From positions 186,001 to 250,000 of the forward strand of contig DEMH01000009.1 in the NCBI GenBank assembly GCA_002354805.1: a stretch of 64,000 nucleotides of DNA. The letters are read 5' to 3'. Source of the stretch: Gammaproteobacteria bacterium UBA2675. Lineage in GTDB: Bacteria; Pseudomonadota; Gammaproteobacteria; Pseudomonadales; Pseudohongiellaceae. Made by a program: the position numbers and the translations under genes. Shown here in pieces: positions 25,116-33,725 of the stretch; position 1 is the first letter of the stretch, and every line of letters begins with the position of its first letter. The notes beneath the pieces were generated by a model that was not told where the DNA came from, searched no databases, and saw nothing but the letters and a program-made list of their open reading frames with translations.

Positions 25116-26852
25116 TTATGGCGCGGCGGTGCCGCTGGCCAGTTGTGTGGCTTGCTGTGGCAGGCCTTCTGGCAGCGAGACCGCAAAAAATGCGGGTGTG
25201 CTGGCAATCTGTCGAAACAGCGCAGGCACTTTGTGGCCATTCTCGGCAAACTGCGCGATCTGTTCGTTGATGTAGGCACGCTGCGAGCCACCAGGCATGC
25301 GGGCTGTGCCGTAGGCATAAACGTTTCTGACCAGACAGGAAGAGGCGCGCGGATCGTTGTACAGGAATTTACCCAGACCCTGCGCGCCGACAAACTTGTT
25401 GCCAAACAGATCCGCACTAACGTCGATCAGCTGGCCATTTTCGTATTTGCGGATCTGACCCAGGCCATCAAAGTGTTCCAGCGCCAGGCCGGGTGGGTCG
25501 CTGCGCTGATGGCAGACCACACAGCCAGGATTGCTCATATGATCCAGCAGGCGTTCCCGTGAGGTGGCCGCATTACTGTCCTCAACGGCAGAAAAATCGA
25601 CATCGGCTGGCGGCTCGGGTGTGTGTTCACACAGGAATATCTCGTGCAGCTTGATGCCCCTGATTGTTGGCGAGGAGCTGCCCGGGTGCGCGTACTGAGA
25701 CAGAAATCCAACCTGCGAAAAAATGCCGGAACGTTCCGCCGAATCCGGGAAAGTGTAGGGCGCCCATTCCTCTGTGGAGGTAAACGGCACCTGGTAGACA
25801 GCTGCCAGTGGCCGATTCAGAAAGGTATCGTTGGAGGTGAAGATCTCACGATAGTCGCGTTCGCGCACCACCAGCAGATCGACCAGCGTACGCACCATCT
25901 GCTCGCGGGCGCTGTCGGCAACCAGTTGATTGAACTTTGGATAGATCGAAGCGTCCTTGACCATGCTGTCAAAACCATCAATCTGCATCATGTCAGTCAG
26001 GAATGCAGTGATGCCGGTTTCGATACGTGGAGAGCTGCTCAGACGGTCAATTTGTGCCTGCAGGCCTCGTTCAGTAAACAGCTCGCCGCTCTCGGCGGCC
26101 GCCAGCAGTTCAGCGTCCGGTGTGGTATTCCAGAACAGGAAAGAAAGTCGGGACGCTCGGGTGTAGGCGTCCAGGCGCCACTGATCGGGGTTCTGCGGGT
26201 CCACTTCTGCCCGTTCCATCCGAAACAGAAAGTCCGGCGCGGTCAGCAGACTCGCAAGCGCCAGTTCCAGCCCCTCGTAAAAATCACCGGTCTGGGCAGT
26301 GCCGGTTTCCGCCGTTGTCATACGGGCGCTCAATTCAGCCTGGGTCAGTGGCCTTCGGAAAAGTGCCTCACCATAATGCGTGATGAAATCCGCGGCGCAG
26401 TCGCTGTCATGGGCAGCATTGTTGGCGGGTGAACAGATCATGGTTTGCTGGCGCCGCGATTCATCCAGCACCTGGGCGGCGATGTCCTGGGATAGACCAA
26501 AGAACTGTTCGAAGCCGGCTGCTGTCATTGACAGCGTGGCATTGCCAAGCGCCAGCAGCCCCTGTTCGCGGCGTTCCGGTTCAAAGCGGGCATTGATTTG
26601 AATGTCATCACCAAAAATGTCGGCGATGCTCTGGCGGTACTGCTCTTCAGTCAACCGGCGTGTGGCGACGACAACAGAGCTGGCCGCCATATCGTTAGCC
26701 GACTCCTGAGAGTTTGCCAGTGTGGGTGCAAGTGACGCGATTGCTGTCAGCGCGGTGAAAGCAAGAGGAAAGGCCAAGGTTGGCCTGTGAATGGTGCTCA
26801 TTGTGAACCGACCCCAGGCAGCCGGGTATGCTGCCACTTTCTGATTATTCAT
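25116..26852 (-). CDS. DUF1592/DUF1588/DUF1585 domain-containing exported protein
   Basis: A 578-residue exported protein with the domain series typical of this family: DUF1587/1595-like (RRLTEEQYRQSIADIFGD), DUF1592 (RASRLSFLFWNTTPDAELLAAAESGEL), DUF1588 (RSGIFSQVGFLSQYAHPGSSSPTIRGIKLHEIFLC with CVVCHQRSDPPGLALEHFDGLG) and DUF1585 at the C-terminus. CVVCH has the form of a c-type haem site. Two starts are possible: the ATG at 26852, or MSTIHRP at 26801, which lies closer to the hydrophobic signal segment. It is the first gene of the operon. The family is abundant in planctomycetes and marine proteobacteria and is suspected to act on polymers or as an electron-transfer partner, but this is unproven. 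Confidence 0.88.
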   Translation of the reverse strand: MNNQKVAAYPAAWGRFTMSTIHRPTLAFPLAFTALTAIASLAPTLANSQESANDMAASSVVVATRRLTEEQYRQSIADIFGDDIQINARFEPERREQGLLALGNATLSMTAAGFEQFFGLSQDIAAQVLDESRRQQTMICSPANNAAHDSDCAADFITHYGEALFRRPLTQAELSARMTTAETGTAQTGDFYEGLELALASLLTAPDFLFRMERAEVDPQNPDQWRLDAYTRASRLSFLFWNTTPDAELLAAAESGELFTERGLQAQIDRLSSSPRIETGITAFLTDMMQIDGFDSMVKDASIYPKFNQLVADSAREQMVRTLVDLLVVRERDYREIFTSNDTFLNRPLAAVYQVPFTSTEEWAPYTFPDSAERSGIFSQVGFLSQYAHPGSSSPTIRGIKLHEIFLCEHTPEPPADVDFSAVEDSNAATSRERLLDHMSNPGCVVCHQRSDPPGLALEHFDGLGQIRKYENGQLIDVSADLFGNKFVGAQGLGKFLYNDPRASSCLVRNVYAYGTARMPGGSQRAYINEQIAQFAENGHKVPALFRQIASTPAFFAVSLPEGLPQQATQLASGTAAP

Positions 26853-26999
26853 TCTTGTTTGGGTGATCTGATCCTTGCAGGATCATGAGGAAAATATCAG
26901 TATCTTTATATTTTCCTCACAAAGAGCAGTCTACCGACTGTTGAAGCCTTGTCAATCATTGTGTGTCAGCCCAGGCCAGGTCGCTTCAACAGACCCAGC

Positions 27000-27233
27000 C
27001 TAGCAGGGGCAGCGGCTTACCTTGCCCCCAGAACCACTGCCATAGCGGGCGTCGACGCGGTTTCGATACCAGGCGCTGTAGTCGAGCGCGGGGATCTCCG
27101 GGTGATGCAGCTTCATATGCTCCAGGTATGCCTCGTAATCACCAACGCCGATCATCAGACGCAGCGTCTGGGCTGTCAGAGACAGCCCTCGACGCAGTGC
27201 TGCCGGGCGCAGATAGTTGCCCGCAGTCATCAT
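27000..27233 (-). CDS. ybdD: YbdD/YjiX family (DUF466) small protein
   Basis: A 77-residue protein with the family core (LRLMIGVGDYEAYLEHMKLHHPEIPALDYSAWYRNRVDARYG) and a cysteine-containing C-terminus (SRCPC). It overlaps the cstA stop by four bases (ATGA) if the first of two ATGs is used. In Escherichia coli the equivalents ybdD and yjiX sit behind cstA and btsT and are thought to assist these pyruvate/peptide carriers. The same pairing here supports the assignment. Confidence 0.9.
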   Translation of the reverse strand: MMTAGNYLRPAALRRGLSLTAQTLRLMIGVGDYEAYLEHMKLHHPEIPALDYSAWYRNRVDARYGSGSGGKVSRCPC

Positions 27234-29269
27234 GCATACTCCTGGGCCGGCACGAGCCCGGCGGGATCAGAGTTGTTCAGGGTCTGACGTATGGTTTTGA
27301 TGGCAAAGAACACCATCGCAACCACGATCACCATAAAAAACGCGGTCATGAAGGCATTGATCCGATCGTTAAACAGCACCGCCTGCATCTGAACCATGCT
27401 TGTAGCTGGCGCCAGAATTTCACCGCGGGCAATGGCAGCAGAGAACACATCAGCATGTGACAGGAAGCCAATGGCCGGAATATCGCTGAACAGTTTTTGC
27501 CAGCCGGCAATCAGTGTGATCAGCAATACCCAGGCCGCAGGCACAGCCGGCACCAGTGCCAGGCGACCACGACCCATACGCACCAGGGCCACAGTTGCCA
27601 GAATAAGGGCGATACCTGCCAGCATCTGGTTGGAGATACCGAACAGTGCCCACAGTGTATTGATGCCGCCAAACGGATCAGAGACACCCTGATACAGGAA
27701 GTATCCCCAGCCCGACACCACCAGGCTGGTGGCAATCAGGTTTGCAAACAGATTGTTGGTATCTTTCATGGCAGGTACGGCCGTGCCCAGCAGATCCTGC
27801 ATCAGGAAACGGCAGACACGCGTACCGGCGTCCAGTGTGGTCAGGATGAACAGGGCTTCAAACAGAATGGCGAAGTGGTACCAGAACGCCATCATCGCGC
27901 CGCCGCCCATTGCCTGAGACAGAATATGGGCCATGCCGACGGCGAAGGTTGGTGCACCGCCGGTTCGCGACAGAATGCTGCCTTCGCCCATGTCATTGGC
28001 CAACTGGGTTAACGCTTCCGGTGTCACTACAAACCCCCAGGAACTGATGGCCGCGGCCGCACTTTCAACAGTTGTACCGATAACCGCAGGACCGCTGTTC
28101 AGCGCGAAATAGACTCCCGGGTCCAGAACGCAGGCTGCTATCAGCGCCATGATGGCCACGAAGGATTCGACCAGCATGGCGCCGTATCCGATCGGGCGGA
28201 CATGCCCTTCGTTATCAATCATCTTTGGCGTGGTACCTGAAGACACCAGAGCATGGAAACCGGACACTGCGCCACAGGCGATCGTAATAAACAGGAATGG
28301 GAACAGCGAGCCTGAGAACACCGGACCTGTGCCATCGATAAACGGCGTAACGGCCGGCATCATCAATGGCGGATTGACCACAAGGATACCGATTGCCAGG
28401 CCAATGATGGTGCCGATTTTCAGGAAAGTGGACAGATAGTCGCGCGGCGCAAGCAGCAGCCAGACTGGCAGAACCGAAGCAATAAAACCATAACCCATCA
28501 ACCACAGCGTCAGTGTCTTGCCGTCCAGGTTAAACACCTGACCCCAGTAAGGATGTGCGGCAACAGTCTGACCGTACAGCAGGGCAAACATCAGCATGGC
28601 AAAACCGATAACCGAGATTTCTCCCACTTTACCGGGACGGATGTAACGCAGATAAATACCCATGAACAGGGCGATCGGGATGGTCGCCGCCAGTGTGAAC
28701 ACACCCCATGGGCTGCCGATCAGGGCCTTTACGACCACCATGCCGAGTACGGCGAGCAGGATGATCAGAATCGCCATGATGCCAATCAGCGCAATGATGC
28801 CCGCCACCGAACCCATCTCGCGACGGATCATTTCACCCAGTGACGCGCCGTTTCTTCGTGTCGACAGGAACAGAATGATCATGTCCTGCACGGCGCCCGC
28901 CAGCACCACACCCGCCAGTATCCATAGTGTCCCCGGCAGGTAACCCATCTGCGCCGCCAGTACCGGGCCAACCAGAGGTCCGGCGCCGGCAATCGCGGCA
29001 AAGTGGTGTCCGAACAGCACCCACTTGTGAGTCGGCACGTAATCCAGGCCATCGCTCATGGTATGTGCGGGTGTCGGTCGTTTTGGATCGACCAGCAATA
29101 CCCGATTGGCTATGAACCTGCTATAGAAGCGGTACGCAATCAGGTAAACCGAAATCGAGGCGCAGACCAGCCAGAGCGCACTGATTGTTTCTCCCCGATG
29201 CAGGGCAAGCACTGCCAGACAGATACTGCCGAACAGGGCTATGAATGCCCACATTATTTTCTGCTTCAT
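27230..29269 (-). CDS. cstA: Carbon starvation protein CstA / pyruvate transporter
   Basis: A 679-residue inner-membrane protein with about 16-18 hydrophobic segments and the CstA signature HHFAAIAGAGPLVGPVLAAQMGYLPGTLW. CstA-family members (CstA, BtsT) take up pyruvate, and peptide uptake has also been reported. Which of the two this is cannot be told from the sequence. It is followed by ybdD with a four-base overlap. The 359-bp upstream region should hold its control sites, and CRP or BtsSR-type control is known for homologues but no site was identified here. Confidence 0.93.
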   Translation of the reverse strand: MKQKIMWAFIALFGSICLAVLALHRGETISALWLVCASISVYLIAYRFYSRFIANRVLLVDPKRPTPAHTMSDGLDYVPTHKWVLFGHHFAAIAGAGPLVGPVLAAQMGYLPGTLWILAGVVLAGAVQDMIILFLSTRRNGASLGEMIRREMGSVAGIIALIGIMAILIILLAVLGMVVVKALIGSPWGVFTLAATIPIALFMGIYLRYIRPGKVGEISVIGFAMLMFALLYGQTVAAHPYWGQVFNLDGKTLTLWLMGYGFIASVLPVWLLLAPRDYLSTFLKIGTIIGLAIGILVVNPPLMMPAVTPFIDGTGPVFSGSLFPFLFITIACGAVSGFHALVSSGTTPKMIDNEGHVRPIGYGAMLVESFVAIMALIAACVLDPGVYFALNSGPAVIGTTVESAAAAISSWGFVVTPEALTQLANDMGEGSILSRTGGAPTFAVGMAHILSQAMGGGAMMAFWYHFAILFEALFILTTLDAGTRVCRFLMQDLLGTAVPAMKDTNNLFANLIATSLVVSGWGYFLYQGVSDPFGGINTLWALFGISNQMLAGIALILATVALVRMGRGRLALVPAVPAAWVLLITLIAGWQKLFSDIPAIGFLSHADVFSAAIARGEILAPATSMVQMQAVLFNDRINAFMTAFFMVIVVAMVFFAIKTIRQTLNNSDPAGLVPAQEYA

Positions 29270-29628
29270 AATTCAAGACCCCCAGGGTCAATTGAAGGTT
29301 GATGAGTAAGGTTTTGTGTTAGAGGGAGAGGTGGCAGAGATAGTATTCGCTGTCCAGATCCTTGAGGGATCCGTGCTTATTTACGTCGGAGATTAGCAGT
29401 AAATTTTCCAAAAGATAGATGGCTGCAAAAATATTTACAGGCCTACAAAAGTGGTATGAGTATTGCCACAGGTATTTGGCGTGATCTGGCAGACAGCCGC
29501 TGCCATTGGCTAGTGTCCTCTGCAAAAAAAACCGGCGGGCATCACTTCGTAAAAGTCGCTATGATTAGATAAGTCTTCTTCAAAATTTTGCCGGGGACTG
29601 ATCACCAATAAAAATAAGGAGAGAAAGC
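29270..29628. other. Divergent intergenic region upstream of cstA and the PH-domain gene pair
   Basis: No gene is supported. A 68-codon minus-strand frame (29319-29525) has no RBS or recognisable product. The right end carries the RBS (AAGGAGAG) of the PH-domain gene and a possible -10 element TATGAT (29560-29565). The sequence is more AT-rich than its surroundings, as expected for a control region. Confidence 0.5.
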
Positions 29629-30141
29629 ATGATGAAGGATTATCAAGCCGTTGATCCCGCCTACAAAACCCTTCTGCGACTGATCATCCTGATTGATTCA
29701 GGACTGCTGCTGACGCTGGTCGTTCTGATTGCCCTGCTGATTCCCGCTATACTGCCATGGCACGGCGTCCTTGCTGCAACGCTTATTTTGCTGCCAACGC
29801 TGTTGTTAATGACCCTTTGGGTAAGCAGGCGATATCATCTGACCGGTTATGATGTTCAGTCACGGGCAGTGCATTTTAGAACGGGCGCGCTGTGGCGAAC
29901 CCAGACCGTTGTGACGCTAAACCGTATCCAGCACGTGGAGGTCACTCAGGGTCCGCTTGAGCGCGCTTTGAAACTGGCCAGATTGATTATCTACACCGCG
30001 GGAGGGCGCGGATCCGACCTGACTGTCCCCGGGTTGCCTTTATCAAAGGCCGAGTCGATTCGTGACAGCCTGTTGCAGAGAGTCGATGAACAGCCACGTT
30101 TCGATGATACAGGTACACAGGGGGTGGCTCGTGATGAATAA
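29629..30141 (+). CDS. PH domain-containing membrane protein (YdbS-like)
   Basis: A 170-residue protein. Two transmembrane helices (about residues 18-65) are followed by a bacterial PH-like (bPH2) domain (YHLTGYDVQSRAVHFRTGALWRTQTVVTLNRIQHVEVTQGPLERALKLARLIIYTAGG). This matches YdbS, the short partner of the YdbS/YdbT pair. The start has AAGGAGAG upstream, and two adjacent ATGs could serve. The stop overlaps the next start by eight bases. Family function is undefined and thought to be envelope-related. Confidence 0.88.
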   Translation: MMKDYQAVDPAYKTLLRLIILIDSGLLLTLVVLIALLIPAILPWHGVLAATLILLPTLLLMTLWVSRRYHLTGYDVQSRAVHFRTGALWRTQTVVTLNRIQHVEVTQGPLERALKLARLIIYTAGGRGSDLTVPGLPLSKAESIRDSLLQRVDEQPRFDDTGTQGVARDE

Positions 30142-31624
30142 TTATCAACGCGTATCGATCTGGGCCCTGTTTCACTTCATTGGCCGCACCCTGGCTCTTT
30201 TCCTGAAGCAGGCCGTAAATCTGATTCCACTGGCCGTTGTTGTCATTACGGGAGGCGAGCAGATCCGCATGATCATTATGTGGGTTCTTGCGATAGGGCT
30301 GCCAGGCCTGATCGTATTGCATGCCGGGGTCTCCTGGTGGTTTTTTCGTTATTGCGCTGATGCGAACACGCTGCATATCAGAGAAGGCATCTTCAAGCGA
30401 ACACAATTGACGCTGGATTATGACCGTATTCAACAGGCGGACATTCGCCAGCCATGGTATTTCAGACCTTTTGGTCAATCTGTACTGGGTGTGGAAAGTG
30501 CGGGATCCGATGGCAAGGAAGTTGAATTGGCCGGCCTGAGCCTGGACCAGTCGGAGAAACTTCGCCAGACAATGATGTTGCACAAACAGGAGCAGCAATG
30601 CCGGGCGGGAATCGAGCAAAATGATAGCGAAGTATGGCCAGATGGTTCACCGCAGCCAGACCTTAAGGTGGACTTGCCGCTGCCTGAGATTGCGCGCTAC
30701 GGCCTGATACATAATCCGGTGCTGCTGGTGCTGCCGGTTGTTGCCTATCCAATCGGCCAATTGGATCTTATTGACGACTGGCTGGTACCCAGAGTTGAAG
30801 GACTGGTGGCTACCTTTACCAATGGCAGCTCTTTCATTGAAACCGTATTGATGAGTTCTGCAGCCGTGTTAGTGCTGCTGGTGTTGATCGTTGTGTTCTC
30901 AGTATTGCTGTCAATTGTCAGGTACTATGGTTTTACTCTCACCGTGCATGGTCAACGTTATCAGACGCGGGCGGGTCTGTTGAGTATTGTCAGTCGCAGT
31001 TTTCAATACGCTCGGCTTCAGCGCCTTGTATTACAGCAGGGAATCATTGCTCGGCTGCTGGATCGAAAGTCATTGCGTATCGACCAGTCAGGAAGACCTG
31101 ACGCTATACAGCAGACAAAATCGTTTTTTGTCCCCGTGCTGGACGCCTCGAGAGAATCTGAGCTGGCGACCTCGCTAAAGCTGAATAAACCCGACTGGCA
31201 GTCCGTGCACCCGGCGAGCATGGTGATGCCCTGGCTGATCAGTACTACAATACTCGTGGTTATGACAGGCTTAATTGCAGACTGGAACTCGCTGTGGATG
31301 TCGGTTTCGGGCACGCTGGCAGGTGCTCTTACGGGTTTGCTTGTCTGGGCTGGATGGCGCCGCAGGGCAGTACATATAGATGAACAGTGGCTTGCGGTGC
31401 GGCGCGGTGTGATTGGTCAGCAGCAAAGCTGGATTCCCGCTCACAAAATGCAGACCTTGCGAATTCGGCAGGGACCCTGGTTGAGACTGTGGGGCGTTTC
31501 AGCACTGCATGTGCTCAGCGCGGGCGGTCGAGAGACAATAGCCTGGCTGCCCGTTGAACAGATTGAGGCCCTGAAGTCGCGGCTTACACAGTGCACGGAG
31601 GACTATCAGGGTCGCTGGATGTGA
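30134..31624 (+). CDS. PH domain-containing membrane protein (YdbT-like)
   Basis: A 496-residue protein with alternating pairs of membrane helices and three bPH2 repeats: residues about 65-130, 255-320 and 425-485. Each contains the pattern TRAGLL..R.F...R.Q-L.. or LTLDYDRIQQADIRQPW. It is the long partner in the YdbS/YdbT pair. The start at 30134 overlaps the previous gene (ATGAATAA), so translation is coupled. Function unknown. Co-occurrence is the firmest clue that both proteins form one membrane complex. Confidence 0.87.
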   Translation: MNNYQRVSIWALFHFIGRTLALFLKQAVNLIPLAVVVITGGEQIRMIIMWVLAIGLPGLIVLHAGVSWWFFRYCADANTLHIREGIFKRTQLTLDYDRIQQADIRQPWYFRPFGQSVLGVESAGSDGKEVELAGLSLDQSEKLRQTMMLHKQEQQCRAGIEQNDSEVWPDGSPQPDLKVDLPLPEIARYGLIHNPVLLVLPVVAYPIGQLDLIDDWLVPRVEGLVATFTNGSSFIETVLMSSAAVLVLLVLIVVFSVLLSIVRYYGFTLTVHGQRYQTRAGLLSIVSRSFQYARLQRLVLQQGIIARLLDRKSLRIDQSGRPDAIQQTKSFFVPVLDASRESELATSLKLNKPDWQSVHPASMVMPWLISTTILVVMTGLIADWNSLWMSVSGTLAGALTGLLVWAGWRRRAVHIDEQWLAVRRGVIGQQQSWIPAHKMQTLRIRQGPWLRLWGVSALHVLSAGGRETIAWLPVEQIEALKSRLTQCTEDYQGRWM

Positions 31625-31636
31625 AACCTGATATGA

Positions 31637-32758
31637 TCAGGAGACTGCGCTGTGTACCAGATACATCTTGCGCAGCGAATCCACGGTCAATACAAACGGA
31701 TAGCTGTCGGGTTGGCCCATACTGCGAGCCAGCACGTTGAGGACGCTGCTCAGTCGCACCCACTGATTTACCTTTTGCAGAAAGCTGTCTGAGAGTTCGG
31801 AATCAGCCGTGTGAAATGGAAGCACTGCCAGATCCTGTTGTGTGAAGGGATCGGTTTGAAAACTTAATGCATCAGCAGCAATTCCAAACTGATCGGCAGC
31901 ACTCAGTGTGTCCGTCATGTGCAGATAGTGCGCCCAGGTTTCCGCCCAGTCTTCCCAGGGGTGGGAGGCAGCATAACTGCTGATGTAATGGCTTTGCCAA
32001 TCGGGTGGGGGGCCTGCATTGTAGTGATTCTGAAGCGCTGCGGTGTAGTCCTGACGCTCATCACCAAACAGGCTTCTGTAAACAGGTAACCAACTGGTGT
32101 CTCGTATCAGGAGATCCCAGTAGTAGTGCCCGGACTCGTGGCGGAAATGTCCCAGCAAAGTGCGGTAAGGCTCCTGCATCTGCTGACGAATCTGCTCACG
32201 AAAAGCAGGATCGGCTTCGGCGATGTCGATGGTTATGACACCACCTTTGTGACCCGTGACAGGTGCATCCTCTCCTGGCTGCCAGCGCAGCAGTTCAAAG
32301 CCCAGGCCTTTTTGTGGGTCCATCTGACGCGTTTTCACCGGCAAGCCCAACATAAGCAATTGCGCAATCAGCCGCCGTTTGGCAAGCTCACACAGGCGCC
32401 AGTAGTCAGGATTTCCGGACTGGGAAAGATCAGGAATGGTAATGTTGGTTGCGCAGGCGAGGCACAGGTCGGCTGGTGAATCCTGGTCCAGTGAGCCAGT
32501 GACCAGCCAGTTGCATTGTGCGGCTGAATCGACATTGGCGCAGCGTCGATAGCTGGGAATAACGGCTTTGTCGCTGTCGCAGTCCGTTTGCAGCACCCAG
32601 CGACCATCCTGTTCTGCAGGTGCCAGGCTCTGTAGCTGACCTTGCTCGGGCAGAAAGCCCAGCGCAGAACCACAACGCAGGCAAACGCTGTTGTCAAAGA
32701 ATACGACCTGGCCGCATTGGCACAACTGCCGGTGACTGTATGAACTGAACAGGATCAT
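31637..32758 (-). CDS. Putative zinc-binding metallopeptidase (Peptidase_Mx-like) with zinc ribbon
   Basis: A 373-residue protein. An N-terminal zinc ribbon has cysteine pairs CQC (13-15) and CLRC (26-29), with further cysteines at 73, 82, 99 and 102. The catalytic zinc site is HESGH (207-211) in the stretch HFRHESGHYYWD, with downstream acidic/His residues in EDWAETWAHYLHM as the third ligand region. It matches the Peptidase_Mx family that accompanies alpha-E and permuted ATP-grasp genes in many bacteria. Here it lies 2 bp from the alpha-E gene and is last in a three-gene minus-strand arm. It may trim a peptide made by the neighbouring ligase (inference). Confidence 0.85.
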   Translation of the reverse strand: MILFSSYSHRQLCQCGQVVFFDNSVCLRCGSALGFLPEQGQLQSLAPAEQDGRWVLQTDCDSDKAVIPSYRRCANVDSAAQCNWLVTGSLDQDSPADLCLACATNITIPDLSQSGNPDYWRLCELAKRRLIAQLLMLGLPVKTRQMDPQKGLGFELLRWQPGEDAPVTGHKGGVITIDIAEADPAFREQIRQQMQEPYRTLLGHFRHESGHYYWDLLIRDTSWLPVYRSLFGDERQDYTAALQNHYNAGPPPDWQSHYISSYAASHPWEDWAETWAHYLHMTDTLSAADQFGIAADALSFQTDPFTQQDLAVLPFHTADSELSDSFLQKVNQWVRLSSVLNVLARSMGQPDSYPFVLTVDSLRKMYLVHSAVS

Positions 32759-32760
32759 CC

Positions 32761-33723
32761 TTATGGGACCTGAGTCTGCACGTTATCCTGTACACGCGCG
32801 AAGTAGGTGTTTGCCAGCGCCTCATGAAGTTCACTGAAGTCCAGCTGGATCTCGTCGACGAAAGCATGCAGGCGCTCCGGCTCGCTGGCCAGCAATGGAA
32901 TATCTGCCCTGGACAGATGTTCGCGACAGGTCTCTACTTCGTTTAGCACGATCTCATGACGTGGCAGTGTCAGTAATGCATTCGCAAATCGTTCCAGACA
33001 GGTTCCAACAGCGCGCGGAAAACTACGATTCTGCAGCAGGAAGCTCAACACGTCAGGGCCACGAATACGCAGCCGCACATGCTGGCGGTACATTTGATAA
33101 CCGCTGAGTGACTTGAGTACGCTCATCCACTGTATATTCTCAAAAGGGGTCAGTTCTCCCGGGCTGCGTGGCAGCAGGTTGCCCGACCTCACATCGATAA
33201 TCCGGGTAATCATGTCAGCGCGCTCAAGCTGACGCCCCAGCATTAAAAATGTACGCGCCTGTGTATAACTCAGGGTGCCCTCAATCAGTCCATTGACAGT
33301 CTGGCAGCTGCGAATCACGCGTCTCAAAAATGCATCGCGCTTGCGCGGTGTGATACCCGATTCAACCTGGTCGCGTACCGAAATAAACAGTTGATTGATC
33401 TCTTCCCATATCTCTCTGGGGATCACGTCACGAGTGGTACGCAGATTTTCTCGTGCTGCAGCCAGCGAGCGGATGATGGAACCGTCGTAGCGTTTATCCC
33501 CGCATATGAATGTCAGTACACTGACCTCGTCCCGATTGGGATAAAGCTCGTCGAACAGTTCCGCATTGCCCGTGATAGCGATGATTTCTGACCAACCAAG
33601 CTGCGTGGCGCGCGGCAGGTCCAGCAGCAGATTACTATTTACGCTGAGCAGGCGCGCAGTGTCTTCCGTTCGTTCGATATAACGTGCCAGCCAGTAAATG
33701 TTTTCAGCAACGCGGGAGAGCAT
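32761..33723 (-). CDS. Alpha-E domain-containing protein (DUF403)
   Basis: A 320-residue all-helical protein starting MLSRVAENIYWLARYIERTEDTARLL, the conserved alpha-E N-terminus. Typical motifs are WEEINQLF, RTFLMLGRQLERADMITRIIDVR and MYRQHVRLRIRGPDVLSFLLQNRSFPRAV. Alpha-E proteins are coupled to circularly permuted ATP-grasp ligases and transglutaminase-like proteins and are predicted to be part of a peptide-forming system. No activity is proven. It is 2 bp after the ATP-grasp gene and 2 bp before the metallopeptidase, so the three are an operon. Confidence 0.93.
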   Translation of the reverse strand: MLSRVAENIYWLARYIERTEDTARLLSVNSNLLLDLPRATQLGWSEIIAITGNAELFDELYPNRDEVSVLTFICGDKRYDGSIIRSLAAARENLRTTRDVIPREIWEEINQLFISVRDQVESGITPRKRDAFLRRVIRSCQTVNGLIEGTLSYTQARTFLMLGRQLERADMITRIIDVRSGNLLPRSPGELTPFENIQWMSVLKSLSGYQMYRQHVRLRIRGPDVLSFLLQNRSFPRAVGTCLERFANALLTLPRHEIVLNEVETCREHLSRADIPLLASEPERLHAFVDEIQLDFSELHEALANTYFARVQDNVQTQVP

Positions 33724-33725
33724 GG

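Noticed and set aside
29510..29519. CTAGTGTCCT, identical to the first ten bases of the MITE end
   Set aside because: Only ten bases match and no partner inverted repeat or internal MITE sequence is nearby, so chance is likely.
29319..29525. Minus-strand frame of 68 codons upstream of cstA
   Set aside because: It has no ribosome-binding site and no recognisable family. Better seen as control region.
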